Program-made: the position numbers and the translations under genes
Notes under the pieces: model-generated
What the model was told of the DNA's origin: nothing
What the model saw: only the letters and a program-made list of their open reading frames with translations
Databases searched by the model: none
Assembly (NCBI RefSeq): GCF_949987535.1
Contig: NC_080075.1
Coordinates: forward strand, 38,252,269 to 38,316,268
Length of the DNA: 64,000 bases
Reading direction: 5' to 3'
Origin: Balaenoptera acutorostrata
Lineage: Eukaryota; Chordata; Mammalia; Artiodactyla; Balaenopteridae
Shown: positions 11,125-23,294 of the stretch, piece by piece
How the letters are laid out: every line of letters starts with the position of its first letter
Numbering within the stretch: the first letter of the stretch is position 1

Positions 11125-11366
11125 CTCCTTGTACTAGTTTGCTAGGACTGTTCACATCATCTTCTCTCTCTGTGTATCTCTGTGTCCAAATTTCCCCTGT
11201 TTATAAGGATATCAGTCATACTGGATTAAGGTCCAATCTAATGGCTAATTTTAACTTGATTATCTCTGTAAAGACCTATCCCCAAATAAGTTCACATTCT
11301 GAGGAAAGAGATTAGGACTCTGTATGAATTTGGGAGAGACACAATTCAACCCATAACACTCCTCTG
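11125..11366 (+). repeat. Ancient mammalian interspersed repeat with an internal deletion
   Basis: The text from CTAGTTTGCTAGGACTG through GTGTCCAAATTTCCCC and AAGTTCACATTCTGAGG to ACACAATTCAACCCATAAC matches a common eutherian repeat whose exact name I am unsure of. The middle portion normally present after GCTAGGACTG is missing. Confidence 0.55.
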
Positions 11367-11625
11367 TCCCACCCAAAGTAAGCATTGTGTGTCCTTCCAG
11401 ATTTTTCTATACATTTATACACAGATGTGTGTATGTGTATACATTTGTGTGTGTATGTGTGCATGCGTTTCTTTTCTCTTTGGAGAGGAACAAAAATACA
11501 GCTATGCATCTACCTATACTGCTCTGAAACCTGTTTTTTGTTTGTTTGTTTTTACTTAAAAATACATCCTCAGCCATTCTATGCGTTTCGATTGGAGCAT
11601 TTAGTCCATTTCCATTTAAAGTAAT

Positions 11626-11628
<3 letters not shown>

Positions 11629-11675
<47 letters not shown>
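11629..11675. repeat. (AC)n microsatellite, 47 bp
   Basis: An uninterrupted AC dinucleotide run, likely polymorphic in length between individuals. It lies inside the inverted L1 segment. Confidence 0.97.
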
Positions 11676-11676
<1 letters not shown>

Positions 11677-12112
11677 TGCCATTTTGTTAATTATTTTCTG
11701 ACTGTGTTGTAGTTTCTCTGTTCCTTTCTTCTTCTCTTGCTCTCTTCCTTTGTGATTTGACAATTTTCTTTAGTGGTATGGTTAGATTACTTTCTCTTTT
11801 GTATATCTACCATGGGTTTTGCTTTGTGATTACCATGAGGCTTACATATAACAACTTATAACAGTCTATTTTAAGTTGATTACAACTTAAGTTTGAACAC
11901 ATTCTAAAGGTCTACATTTTTAATCTCCCCCCACTTCATTTTCTGTTTTTCCTGTCATACTTTACTCCTTATCTTTACATACTTTACTGTATCCCTTAAC
12001 TAATTATTGTAGTTATAGTTATTTTTACTACTTTTGTCTTTTAACCTTCATACTAGCTTTATAAAAGTGATTAATCCACCACCTTTACAACATTCGATTA
12101 TTCTAAATTTTA

Positions 12113-12114
<2 letters not shown>

Positions 12115-12147
<33 letters not shown>
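12115..12147. repeat. (AT)n microsatellite, 33 bp
   Basis: A perfect AT run inside the inverted L1 segment. Confidence 0.97.
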
Positions 12148-12152
<5 letters not shown>

Positions 12153-12559
12153 ACCATTGAGATTTATAGTTTCATATAGTTTCGTATGTTTTTCTGTTAC
12201 TAATTAGTGCCCTTTCTTTTCAACTTAAAGAAGTCCCTTTAACATTTCTTGTAGTGCTGGTTTAGTGATGATGAACTCCCTTAGCTTTTGCTTGTCTGAA
12301 AAACTTTCTCTCTCCTTCAACTCTGAAGGAAAACTTTTCTAGGCATAGAGTATTCTTGGTTGGAAGTTTTTTTCTTTTAGCACTTTGAATATATCATGCC
12401 ATTGCCTTCTGGCCTGCAAAGTTTCTGCTGAAAATCAGCCTATAGTCTTATAGTAGTTCCCTTGTATGTAACAAGTTGTTTTCCTCTTACAGCTTTTAAG
12501 ATTCTCTTCTTGTCTTTAACTTTTGACATTTTAATTATAATGCGTCTCTATAGAGCCAT

Positions 12560-15500
12560 CTTATGTACTGCCTATAAGAAGCTCACTTCTGATGTAAGGA
12601 CACACAGACTGAAAGTGAAATAATGGAAAAAGAACAGTTCTAAGAGGGAAGTTTATAGTGATAAATGCTTACATCAAGAAACAAGAAATATCTCAAATAG
12701 ACAACCTAACTTTATACTTCAAGAAACTACAAAGAGAAGAACAAATGAAGCCCAAAGTTAGAAGGAAGGACACAACAAAGATCAGAGTGGAAATAAATGA
12801 AACAAAGACTTAAAAGGCAATAGACAAGATCAAGAAAACTAAAATCTGGTTCTTTAAAATGATAAACAATATTGCCAGACCTTTAGCTAGACTCACCAAG
12901 AAACAGAGGACTCAAATAAATAAAATCAGAAATGAAAGAGGAGACGTTACAACTGATACCACAGAAATATGAAGGATCTTAAGAGACTGCCGTGAACAAT
13001 TATACACCAAAAAATTGGATAACCTAGAAAAAATGGATAAATTTCTAGAAACATACAACCTATCAAAATGGAATCAGGAATTCCCTGGTGGTCCAGTGGT
13101 TAGGACTCTGCACTTTCAGTGCCATGGCCTGGCTTCAATCCCTAGTCAGGGAACTAAGATCCCACAAGCTGTGGCAATCTGTGTGGCAAAAAAAAAAAAA
13201 AGAAAGAAAGAAAGAAAGAAAAATTAATACCAATCCTTCTCCAGTTCTTCCAAAAAATAAATAAAGAGGAGGAAACACAAACTCATTTTACAAGACCAGC
13301 AGTACTCTAATACAAAACCAGACAAGGACACCACAAGAAAAGAAAATTCCAGGCCAATAAGCCTGATAACCATAGGTGCAAAATTTTTCTGCAAAATATT
13401 AGCAAACCAAATTCAATAATAATTACAAGAATCATACACCATGATCAAGTGGGATTTATTCCAGCGATGGAAGAACCGTTCAAAATCTTCAAATCAATCA
13501 ATGTGATACAGCACATTAACAAAATGAAGAACAAAAATCATTATAATCTCTATGGATGATACAGAAAAAGCTTTTGACACAATTCAACATCCGTTTAGAT
13601 TTTTTTTTAAATCTCATTACAGTGGGTTTAAAAGGATAGTACCTCAACATAATAAAGGCCATATATGACAAGCCCACAGCTAATATCATGCTCAAGGATG
13701 AAAAGCTGAATGGTTTTCCTCTAAGATCAGGAACAAGACAAGGATGCCCACTCTCACCGTATGTTTTAATCAACATAGTATTGGAAGCCCTAGGCAGAGT
13801 AATTAGGTGAGAAAAAAGAAATAAAAGGCATCCAAATCAGAAAGGAAGAAGTAAGTCTATTTGTAGATGACATGATATTATATATGTAGAAAACCCTTTA
13901 TAAAGACTCCACCAAAAAAAAAAAAAAACTGTTAAACTAATAAATTCAGTAAAGTTGCAGGATACAAAATCAATATACAAATGGCTGATGCATTTCTAGA
14001 CATTAATAATGAATTATTAGGAAGACAAGAAAATAATCCCATTTACAATCACACCAAAAAGAATAAAATGCCTAGGAATAAAATTTATCCAAGTAGGTGA
14101 AAGACCTATACACTAAAAACTATAAGACATTGATGAAATAAATTGAAGAAGATGCAAATAAATGGAAAGATATTCTGTGTTCATGGGTTGGAAGAATTAA
14201 TATTGTTAAAATGTCCATACTACCCAGAGCAATCTACAGATCCAATAAATCCCTGTCAAAATTCCAACGGCATTTTTCACAGAAATGGAACAAGCAATCC
14301 TGAAATTTGTATAGAACCACAAAAGACTCTGAATAGGTAAAGCAATTTTGAGAAAGAAGAACAAAACTGGAGGCTCCCTGATTTCAAACTGTATTACAAT
14401 GTTATAGTAATAAAAACAGCATGGCCTCAGCATAACGTCAGACACATAGATCAATGGAACAGAATAGAGAACCCAAAAATAGTCCCACACATACATGGTC
14501 AATGTATTTACAGAAAAGGAACCAAGAATGTGCAATGGGGAAAGAATAGTCTCTTTAACAAATGGTGGTGGGAAAACTGGATAGCCACATGCAAAAGCTG
14601 GACCACTATCACGCCATACACAAACATCAAAATGGACTAAAAACTTGAATGTGAGACATGAAACCATAAAACTCCTAGAAGAAAACATCAGTGAAAAGTT
14701 CTTTGACATTGGTCTTGGTGGTGACTTTTTGGATTTGACACCAAAAGCAAAGGTAACAAAAGCAAAAATAAATAAGTGGGACTACATCAAACTAAAAATC
14801 TTCTGCACTGCAAAGGAAACCATCAACAAAATGAACAGGAAACCTATGGAATGGGAGAAAATACTTACAAAGCATATATCTGATAAGGGGTTAATATCCA
14901 AAATATATAAAGAACTCATACAACTCAATAGCAAAACCACAAACAATCTGATTAAAAAATGGGCAGAGGAAATGAATAGACATTTTTCCAAAGAAGACAT
15001 ACAGATGGCCAACAGGTACATGAAAAAGTGCTCAACATCACTAGTCATCAGGGATTGCAAATCAAAACCACAATGAGATACCACCTCACCCCTGTTAGAA
15101 TGACTATCAATCAGACAAGAAATAACAAGTGTTGGCAAGGATGTGGAGAAAAGGGAACCCTTGTGCACTGTTGGGGAAAATGTAAATTGATGCAGCCACT
15201 ATGGAAAACAGTATGGTGGAGGTTCCTCATAAAATTAAAAATAGAACATACGATCCAGCAATTCCACTTCTGGGTGTTTATCCAAAGGAAATGAAAACAC
15301 TAACTCAAAAAGACAAAGGCACCCCAACGTTCATTCTAGCATTATTTACAGTAGCCAAGACACACACACATACACTGGAATATTACTCAATTATTATAAA
15401 AAAGAAAACTTGCCATTTGTGACAACATGGATGAACCTTGAGGGCATCATGCTAAGTGAAATAAGTCAGAGAAAGATGAATACTGTATAATTTCACTTCT

Positions 15501-15870
15501 ATGTGGATTCTGAAAGGAAGAAAAATGAACTCATAAATACAGAGAACATATTGGTGGTTGCTAGAGAGAGGGAGTGTGGGGTGGGTGAAATGGGTGAAGG
15601 GGGTCAAAAGGTACAAACTTCCAATTATAAAATAGAGTAAGTCCTGGGAATAATGTACAGCATGGTGACTATAGTTAATAATCTATATTGTATATTTGAA
15701 AGTTGCTAAGAAAGTAAATCTTAGAAGTTCTCATCACAAGAAAAAAAAAATTTTAACTGTGTGGTGATGGACTTACTGTAGTGAACCTTTCACAGTATAT
15801 ACAAATACTGAATCAGCATGTTGCACACCTGAAACTAGTATAATGTTATGTCAATTATGTCTCAATTTTT
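12560..15870 (+). mobile_element. L1 3' part: ORF2 remnant and 3' UTR
   Basis: A plus-strand L1 of an old mammalian subfamily starts at the motif TGCCTATAAGAAGCTCAC. Most of the endonuclease region is deleted. It then runs through the reverse transcriptase region (around 13000-13900) and the C-terminal region of ORF2, whose longest open piece is 143 codons at 14645-15076. The 3' UTR ends CACCTGAAACTAGTATAATG and an A-rich tail. Many stops and frameshifts show it is dead. A short CHR SINE sits inside it at 13077-13223. Confidence 0.9.
13077..13223 (+). mobile_element. Short CHR SINE inserted in the L1
   Basis: This short form is about 130 bp plus tail. It begins GGAATTCCCTGGTGGTCCAG with a tRNA-like box B region (GGCTTCAATCCCTAG) and ends in an A run followed by GAAA repeats. 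It belongs to the short, older CHR type also seen at 26037, 40388 and 60347. I could not find a convincing target-site duplication. Confidence 0.85.
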
Positions 15871-17690
15871 AAAAAGCTATGAGAATACAGTTTTCTTTCA
15901 TTTAGTCAGACATTAAAGAGACTTGCAAAATATAAGCCAGTGACTCTCTTCTCACTAAAATATTTTTTTTATTTGGAAAGCAGTTGTTTTTCATTTAAAA
16001 TGTTATTTATGTTAACATACAAAGGGCTTATTATTTAAAATAAAATTTTAATAAACATTTTTAAATTTCTCAGTTTTAGTTTCTAATGCAGTCATATCAA
16101 TAGCTGTACCCTACTCAGACTGAAGCTCTCTGGGGTCCTCAATAATTTTTGAGTATAAAGGGATCCTGAGAACAAAAAGTTTGTGATCTCTTCCTCTCTT
16201 TGGTCAACAGGCTGTTTCTTACTCAATTCTGCCCTTTCTCTCTTCAAATGCAGTTTTGACTCTGGCTTTTCTCTTCTGGGTACTTTATATTATCTTCTTA
16301 TTTTCGCCAGCTCTCTTTGTATCTCTTCTTATATCTCAGACTGCTTTGTTCCTTCTAAGTTCCTTCTTCGGCCAGTTCCATTGAGACCATATCTTCTTGC
16401 ATCTCTCAGAGGACACAGCGCAGCCAGCCGTTATCTAAGATCAGCCTCTGTTTCTTGTAAAAAAATCAAGAACAGTCATGTTCAGAGAGATCTGCTGTTT
16501 CCAAGTCTTGAGGACAGCTTTTCTCTCCTTCAGGCTCTACTGTCTTTTCATTGGCCCCTTGTTGGTACTATTCCATCACATGGGGAAGTACCCCTCTATC
16601 CAGGCTCAGTCTTGCCCATCAGATGAGGTAAATGCAGGGTCCTTAGCCTCCTGCTTGGGTGCTGGCAGTTTCCTCTCGGGGACAGAAGCCTGCTTGGCTC
16701 AGACGCTCATGCTGGTGGGCATCGTCTGGGGTGTCTCTGAGCCAGCCTGGGGTTGTCCTGCTCAGCTCTTGGGATCTCTGATTAGGCTGGAAAACCACAT
16801 GTAGTTTGCAGACCTCTGAGCAGCCACTCCCAGCACCTTTCCCTTTTCTACCACTGTTGATGGCGCTTTCTCTAGCAATTAAACCTCTGAAGATGATGCA
16901 CACCTTCAGCCATCCTTCTCTCTCACACACTGTGTTGCCTGCTGGGATCTGTACTCTTTGTCACTTAGAGAGAGGCAGGAAAGGAGGATGAAACTACTCT
17001 CTGTCTGACCTCGAAGATAATTCCTGCCTGCCCAGGTGGAAGATCGTCGCCGACGAAGGAACTGAGTAAAACGAAACTATTTCCTTCCTTCTTGGGGACT
17101 GTCTGTCCCATTCTGGCTCAGAGGGGGGCAACACAAATGGTGCGAAATCCAAGAATGTCCTTCTGAATGCATCCCAGTGGACAACGTGGTTAGTGAAAAA
17201 TCTGCCTGGAGTTTGGCTCCCAGCCTCCTCTTTGGTCATAGGGTTGTTGCCAGGTTTCACATTTGTGTGGGACTTTCTGGGAATCCTAGGGAGATGCTGC
17301 AAGGGGTATCATGTGTGTCTGGTCTGCTTCTGCACTCACCTGGGGGAGGGGGGTCTTTGGGAGTAATATTTGTGGCTTGATGCAAAAACCATCTCGCGTT
17401 TTTGTCTCCTTTTGTCAAGCCTGGGTAATAACTACCTCTGTCTCAAGCTCGCCATGCTCCATTAGTAACTATGGTTGCCTTTTGAGCGTCTTCCAAAAAA
17501 GCCTTTCCTTGCCCAAAGAGACAAAACTGATCACGTCTGCCCAGCCTGAAAGCTGACATTGTAGGCCATCACAATATCATCCTGTGCAGCGTGCAGTGGA
17601 GGAGAAACACGGGACCCGCAGCTGTGGTCCTTTTCTGAGTCTCCCCTCTGGGGCCAGGAAGTCGTGGTGTGGTTCCTGCATGCTGCTTTT
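15871..17690. other. Intergenic stretch, no gene recognised
   Basis: It contains a hAT-type transposon end at 16086-16180. The longest open frame, 147 codons from 16183, has no similarity I recognise and no gene context. The rest is unclassified single-copy-looking sequence. Confidence 0.55.
16086..16180 (+). mobile_element. hAT-Charlie type DNA transposon end fragment
   Basis: GGGGTCCTCAATAATTTTTG followed by AAAGGGATCCTGAGAACAAA and AAGTTTGTGATCTC resembles the terminal region of a common nonautonomous hAT element. Only the end is preserved. Confidence 0.45.
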
Positions 17691-17716
17691 TTTTTTTTTT
17701 TTTTTTTTTAATAAAT

Positions 17717-17747
<31 letters not shown>

Positions 17748-18010
17748 TGGCTGTGTTGGGTCTTCTCTTCTGTGCGAGGGCTTTCTCTAGTTGTGGCAAG
17801 CGGGGGCCACTCTTCATCGCGGTGCGCGGGCCTCTCACTATCGCGGCCTCTCTTGTTGCGGAGCACAGGCTCCAGACGCGCAGGCTCAGTAGGTGTGGCT
17901 CACGGGCCTAGTTGCTCCGCGGCATGTGGGATCCTCCCAGACCAGGGCTCGAACCCGTGTCCCCTGCATTGGCAGGCAGGTTCTCAACCACTGTGCCACC
18001 AGGGAAGCCC
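17691..18010 (-). mobile_element. CHR SINE, subfamily A, with 15-bp target-site duplication
   Basis: A full SINE on the minus strand with a long T run and TTTA repeats as its tail. It is flanked by the perfect duplication CTGCATGCTGCTTTT at 17676-17690 and 18011-18025. The body is very close to the copy at 22953. Confidence 0.94.
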
Positions 18011-18025
18011 CTGCATGCTGCTTTT

Positions 18026-19469
18026 GAATGAACGTCTTTGCTTCCTTGCTGGCTTGATGCGACAAGCAGAAGCCACTTTGAAGATGCCTCGCCCCAATGG
18101 GGCCCAGATATTTACATAGTGGCCTTTCATCCTATGAGCAGTGTGCACCTCTGCAAATATTTCAGGCCTCCCTGCATGCTTGTGCGCCCCTAAGTGCCAT
18201 TCACCAACTTTTAAGTTTGTTCTGCAGGCGGTGAGTCACCGAGAGGGAGGCCTGACTCAGAGCACAGGGGGCCCCGGCTGTCTGCCTCCGCCACCTCCTA
18301 CCGCTGCAGGCTTGGCGGGGAAGGAAGCAGTGGGTTTTACAGCTGGTGTTTTTGGTTTGGAAAAAAGAGAGAGAGAAAAAAGAATTCCTTTTAAAAAATA
18401 CCTTGCACATGTAAAATGACACTAAATGTAAGTATATATGCAGCATTTTGGGACGAGAGAAACGGCGTGTTTTGCATGATTCATCACTCCTCTTGATGAC
18501 AGCAAAGGAGGTTTGCACTCAGCCTCTGGTATTTTGGAAGTTTGTTCCAAATGCTCTGAAAAGAGAGAGAGGAGGCAGGTTCCTCGACCCTTCCTCAGAA
18601 AGAGGGTCGGGTCTGAGCTAGATTAGGGCAGCACAGGTTTGCTTCTGCGCCTCTCATCTGACTGTGAAGATGCTCATTTTTTCCATCAAAACCTGGGTCA
18701 GCTGCTTCTTCATGGGTGCAGGGGGGCCAGGGTGTGGGGATGGGAGAAAGCCATACTTTCCCGAGTCTGACTTGAGCCTAGAAATATATGTTGACAGGGC
18801 CAGATGGGAGCGCCCTGCCCTTGCTGCCTCTCGGCAGGTGCACGGGCTCCCCGGAGGCGGGCCGAGCAGCGCCAGGGTTGGGCGGCCGGTGGCCGGGAAC
18901 ACGCAGTCTTTCTAGGATTCGGCCTTTGCGAGTTACCAAAACATGGTGTGCTGCTCTGAGGCTGACACATACCTTGGCAGGGGCGTTGGGACTCCCGCCC
19001 AGAGCTGGGAGTCCCCGAGGTCAGGCTGGCCTCCAGGCTGCAGTTTGGAGGAGGGGCCTCACGGTGGGTGGGGTGACCTCTGTGGACGGATGCACCGCCT
19101 GGGAGCACTGTGGCCACAAGAAACAGGCTGACCCCGGGAGCAAGGGCACAGTTAGGGCGCCCGGGGAGAGTCTGGCAGCAGCACGCCCAGGCGCCCCACA
19201 TCCCCGCCCTCACAGTCGCCACGAGAAGGGAGGACATCCTCGCTCCCTCCGTCACAGGCTCACTGCAAGTTCATTATCGGGATTAGGCAGCCCTCAGCGT
19301 AAAAGCAGAGCACCATACCTCTGAAATTCAAAACTTCACTTTTCCAAATCTACGTTAGACTCAAGTTTGGCGAAACAGAGTGCTTAGTCCAAAAATTTTT
19401 TTAATTAGCTCTATTGTTAAGTTCTGTTTCTTGCGTTGGGAGGCAGTTTCAAGAGTATTTGCCTTATCG
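18026..19469. other. Intergenic stretch with a GC-rich core, no gene recognised
   Basis: No repeat or coding similarity was recognised. The part from about 18820 to 19250 is clearly richer in GC and CpG than its surroundings. Overlapping open frames on both strands there are what GC-rich sequence produces by chance. Confidence 0.5.
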
Positions 19470-20395
19470 AGAGACCTTAATAGACATTTCTCCAAAAAAG
19501 ACATACAGATGGCCAGTAGGCACAGGAAAAGATGCTCAACATCACTAATTATTAGACAAATGCAAATCAAAAATACAATGAGGTACCACCTCACACCAGT
19601 CAGAATGGCCATGATTAAAAAGTCTACAAATAACAAATGTTAGAGCGGGTGTAGAGAAAAGGGAACCCTCCTACACTGTTGGTGGGAATGTAAGTTGGTA
19701 AAGCTACTATGGAGAACAATATGGAGGTTCCTCAGAAAACTGAAAATAGAACTGCCATATGATCCAGCAATCCCACTCCTGGGCATATACCTGGACAAAA
19801 CTATAATACAAAAAGATACATACACCCCTATGTTCATAGCAGCACTATTCACAGTAGCCAAAACATGGAACCTAAATGTCCATTAACAGATACATGAATG
19901 GATAAAGAAGATGTGGTACATACATACAATGGAATACTACTCCACCATAAAAAAGAATGGAATAATGCCATTTGCAGCAACATGGATGCAACTAGAGATT
20001 ATCACACTAAGTGAAGTGAGTCAGAAAGGGAAAGCCAAATAGGCATATGATATCACTAATACATGGAATCTAAAATATAGCACAAATGAACCTACCTACA
20101 AAACAGAAACAGACTCACAGACATAGAGATCAGATCAGACTTGTGGTTGCCAAGGGGTTGGGGGGAGGGAGAGGGATGGACTGGGAAACTGAGGTTAGTA
20201 GATGCAAACTATTACATTTAGAATGGATAAACAACAAGATCCTACTCTATAGCACAGGGAACTATATCCAATCTCCTGGGATAAACCATAATGGAAAAGA
20301 ATATTTTAAAAAAAGAATATATATATGTGTGAGTCACTACAGCAGAAATTAGCACAACATTATAAGTCAATTATACTTCAACTGAAAAATTATTA
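19470..20395 (+). mobile_element. 5'-truncated L1 (ORF2 end and 3' UTR)
   Basis: It starts in the C-terminal region of ORF2 (CTTAATAGACATTTCTCC) and continues through the usual ATGCAAATCAAAAATACAAT and ATCCAGCAATCCCACTCC blocks. The 3' UTR ends TCAATTATACTTCAACTG and an A-rich tail. Reading frames are broken. This is a middle-aged artiodactyl-type L1. Confidence 0.88.
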
Positions 20396-20469
20396 AGACT
20401 TAAAAAGTATATGTGTCATAAAATATGACATTATCTTCATTATGCTTATTGTCATATAAAAAGCAACCT

Positions 20470-20774
20470 AGGGCTTCCCTGGTGGCGCAGTGGTTGAGAA
20501 TCTGCCTGCCAATGCAGGGTTCAAGCCCTGGTCTGGGAAGATCCCACATGCCGCGGAGCAACTGGGCCCGTGAGCCACAATTACTGAGCCTGCGCGTCTG
20601 GAGCCTGTGCTCCCCAACAAGAGAGGCCGCGATAACGAGAGGCCCGCGCACCGCGATGAAGAGTGGCCCCTACTTGCCGCAACTAGAGAAAGCCCTCGCA
20701 CAGAAACGAAGACCCAACACAGCCATAAATAAATAAATAAAAATTTTTTTAAAAAATCATTTGTTAAAAAAAAA
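20470..20774 (+). mobile_element. CHR SINE, subfamily A, with 12-bp target-site duplication
   Basis: A forward SINE starting GGGCTTCCCTGGTGGCGCAG with an ATAA-repeat tail and a trailing A run. It is flanked by AAAAAGCAACCT at 20458-20469 and 20775-20786. A small deletion has removed the ACACGG part just before box B. Confidence 0.93.
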
Positions 20775-21144
20775 AAAAAGCAACCTGAAATTGTATTAAG
20801 CCTTGAAAATGTGCTAGTGTACCACAATCAGAAATAAACGCAATCCATACTGAAGGCATAAAATTGACCCTGATACTAATAAATTTCAATTAATATAGAA
20901 AAAAAAAGAATATTTGCCTAATAATAATTTTCTAAGGTTCAGCTCTGCGTTTGTTGTGTGAGGTTTTCTGTACGTGTGTTTTATTTGGCAATAAGATGGT
21001 TAAGAAAAATAAAAGTCCTCTACAGAAGAACTAGCAATTGAGTAGCACCTAAAAGCTACTATTGGTCCCCAAGTCTACTATTATTAACAATAATGACCAC
21101 AGGCCTATTCATGTAGCCCACATTCACCTGGCCCCACTAGCCTG

Positions 21145-21575
21145 TGGCCTTGGCAGAGATGTGTACTACTCAGGGTTACCCATGTGGCACTCTGCCATTG
21201 CCTGGTCTCTTGCAATTAGGTGTGGCCATGTGCCTATTTCTGGCCATTGGGCTGAGTGGAAGTGACCTAGAGAGACATTTAAGAGTCATCTCTTTGTGTG
21301 ACCCTCCTGCATTCTCCCCACACAACCCCCAAGCACTGTACACATCCCCCCCCAGGGCAATCATAGAGGCCACCCACTGAAGTGGAAAGCCACAAGGTGA
21401 AAGCAGATGGGGTCACTGAGTCACTACAAGATGAACAGCTGACATGGGGCCTGTCATCCAGTGGCCTGGATCAGGAAGTGAATGAATAAGGAAAAAAATA
21501 AATCTTGGTATTCAGCCAATATAATTTTGGATTTGTTTGTTACCACCAAAGACTGTCCTGACTGATACAAATATA
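21145..21575 (+). mobile_element. MLT1-like LTR (ERVL-MaLR), solo and diverged
   Basis: The order CAATTAGGTGTGGCCATGTG, GGCCATTGGGCTGAGTGGAA, then TTCAGCCAATATAATTTTGG and TTTGTTACCACC follows MLT1-type LTRs, ending near CTGACTGATACAAA. No internal retroviral coding sequence is present. The exact subfamily is uncertain. Confidence 0.55.
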
Positions 21576-21854
21576 GCAGCAGTTAACATAAGAAACTTCA
21601 CCATGAGACAAAAAGCCAGCTTCATTCTAGTGAAGGGAAGGCAAAAAAGTGAGAAGACGACCCCCTCCCCCTTGCTAATCAGTCCTGCACACTCTCCCCT
21701 GAGCCCAGGAGGGGCTTCAGGATCTTCTCAAGTCTTAGTACGAACTAGAGAAGAGGCAAACCTCTGTTGAGCAGACCTTCTTGAGACGTGAGGAGGCAGT
21801 GGAGAGGGCAGTGCACGAGGAGATGGAAGACACAGCCCCATCCAACGGTCCTCC

Positions 21855-21962
21855 CCAACATGTATGCCGTGTGACCTTGGGTAAGCTGCTTCACCTCTCT
21901 GTACTTCAGCCCATGCCTCCTTAGGTGTAACAGGTCTCCACCTGCCTGGGGTGGCAGGCAGA
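21855..21962 (+). repeat. MIR SINE fragment
   Basis: GTGTGACCTTGGGTAAGCTG followed by CTTCACCTCTCTGTACTTCA is the forward MIR core. Confidence 0.65.
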
Positions 21963-22289
21963 ACAGTTGACCTTTACTGCCCCAAGGGGGATGGGATGAG
22001 ATAGTGGCTGGAGAGAGGAACCTTTGCTCTCCACATTCTTGTTCTCATTCAGAAATGTCACTGGGGCACCCGGCAGTGCTGAAGTCTGTTACTATCAAAA
22101 CTGGAGGGCAGTATGGATGGGATGTCCCAAAGCCAAGAGCCTGCATGGCCCCCTGGGTGCCACCCCCAACGCCCTGGAGATGAGAGAAGTGCAATCTCTG
22201 CTTCAGCAACCTGGGAGTGACCCCAACTGTCCCTGGACGTCATCTTGCTCTTGTGATCAAAAGCACACACGATGTTGCTCTCACATATG

Positions 22290-22745
22290 TGCAGGGACAT
22301 TTGCCTGAGGATGCTTATTGAGACATTGTTACTGATGGCAAAAATCTAGAAAGGCCAAGAAAAATCTAGAAAGTCCTAAGTGTTCCTAAAGAGTGGACTG
22401 GTTAAATTTCAATATATCCATACTATGAACTATTCAGCCATTTAAAAGCCAGGCAGGTGTCTCTGTACTGTCGCTAAAGACTTCCAAGACATATCAAGCC
22501 AGGTGCACGTAGTGTGGAGAGCACACAACCATTTGTATACACACACATTTAGACACACAAGCATGTACACGTCTGTGTGTGTATTCTATACAGCTGGAAG
22601 GCAACGCAAGAAACCAGTAATGGTGACTGCAGTGGACTGGGGTCCGGTGAGACAGAATTAATTTTCATTGTAAATTCTTTTGTACTATCTTTTACCATAT
22701 ACGGATATATTTGGTTTTCCCTAGAGTTTTTTGTCAAAGAAGTAA
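22290..22745 (+). mobile_element. Old L1M 3' end fragment
   Basis: The segment from GATGCTTATTGAGACATTG through AATATATCCATACTATG and AACTATTCAGCCATTTAAAA to the late 3' UTR resembles an old L1M/L1ME tail. It is heavily diverged and contains short TG/CA tracts. Confidence 0.5.
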
Positions 22746-22764
22746 AGAAAGGAAACACTGGCTT

Positions 22765-22952
22765 TGGATTCCAATCCTAGATTTCAAGCCGAGATTCACG
22801 TCATCATAACTGTGTGATCTTGGGCAAAGCTCAGTTTCCTCATCTGTAAGATGTGGATAACAGTAGTGCCTCCCTCACTGGATTGTTGTAAGGATTAAAT
22901 GAGATCATACGTAAGAGTTTAGCCCAGAGCCTGGCACCCATTAAGCATTCTT
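22765..22952 (+). repeat. MIR SINE, its 3' end interrupted by a CHR SINE
   Basis: CAGTTTCCTCATCTGTAAGA and TGTTGTAAGGATTAAATGAG are forward MIR motifs, followed by AGAGCCTGGCACCCATTAAG. The CHR SINE at 22953 inserted into its last bases. Confidence 0.8.
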
Positions 22953-23278
22953 TTTTTTTTTTAAATTTTTTATCTTTAGCATTTTTAATGTTTATTTATT
23001 TATTTATTTATTTTTGGCTGTGTTGGGTCTTCGTTTCTGTGCGAGGGCTTTCTCTAATTGCGGCAAGCGGGGGCCACTCTTCATCGCGGTGCGCGGGCCT
23101 CTCACTATCGTGGCCTCTCTTGTTGCGGAGCACGGGCTCCAGACGCGCAGGTTCAGTAGTTGTGGCTCACGGGCCTAGTTGCTCCGCGGCATGTGGGATC
23201 TTCCCAGACCAGGGCTCGAACCCGTGTCCCCTGCATTGGCAGGCAGATTCTCAACCACTGCGCCACCAGGGAAGCCCC
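22953..23278 (-). mobile_element. CHR SINE, subfamily A, with 16-bp target-site duplication
   Basis: A minus-strand SINE with a TTTA-repeat tail, flanked by CCCATTAAGCATTCTT at 22937-22952 and 23279-23294. It lies inside an older MIR, which orders the two events. Confidence 0.94.
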
Positions 23279-23294
23279 CCCATTAAGCATTCTT

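Larger units (their letters stand above)
11572..12558 (-). mobile_element. Inverted 5' part of an L1 (ORF1 end and inter-ORF region)
   Basis: Read on the minus strand, this is old L1M sequence covering the end of ORF1 and the region before ORF2; on the plus strand GCACTTTGAATATATCATGCC and CCTTCTGGCCTGCAAAG are typical. Its 5' part is interrupted by an AC microsatellite (11629-11675) and an AT one (12115-12147). It abuts a plus-oriented L1 that continues almost where this part stops, so the two are one insertion inverted by twin priming. Confidence 0.75.

Noticed and set aside
14645..15076. 143-codon open frame
   Set aside because: It is a surviving piece of L1 ORF2 inside a dead element, so I listed it as part of the L1.
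16183..16626. 147-codon plus-strand open frame in the intergenic region
   Set aside because: It has no recognisable domain, no gene context and a skewed Ser/Leu composition. Chance open frames of this size are expected in 64 kb.
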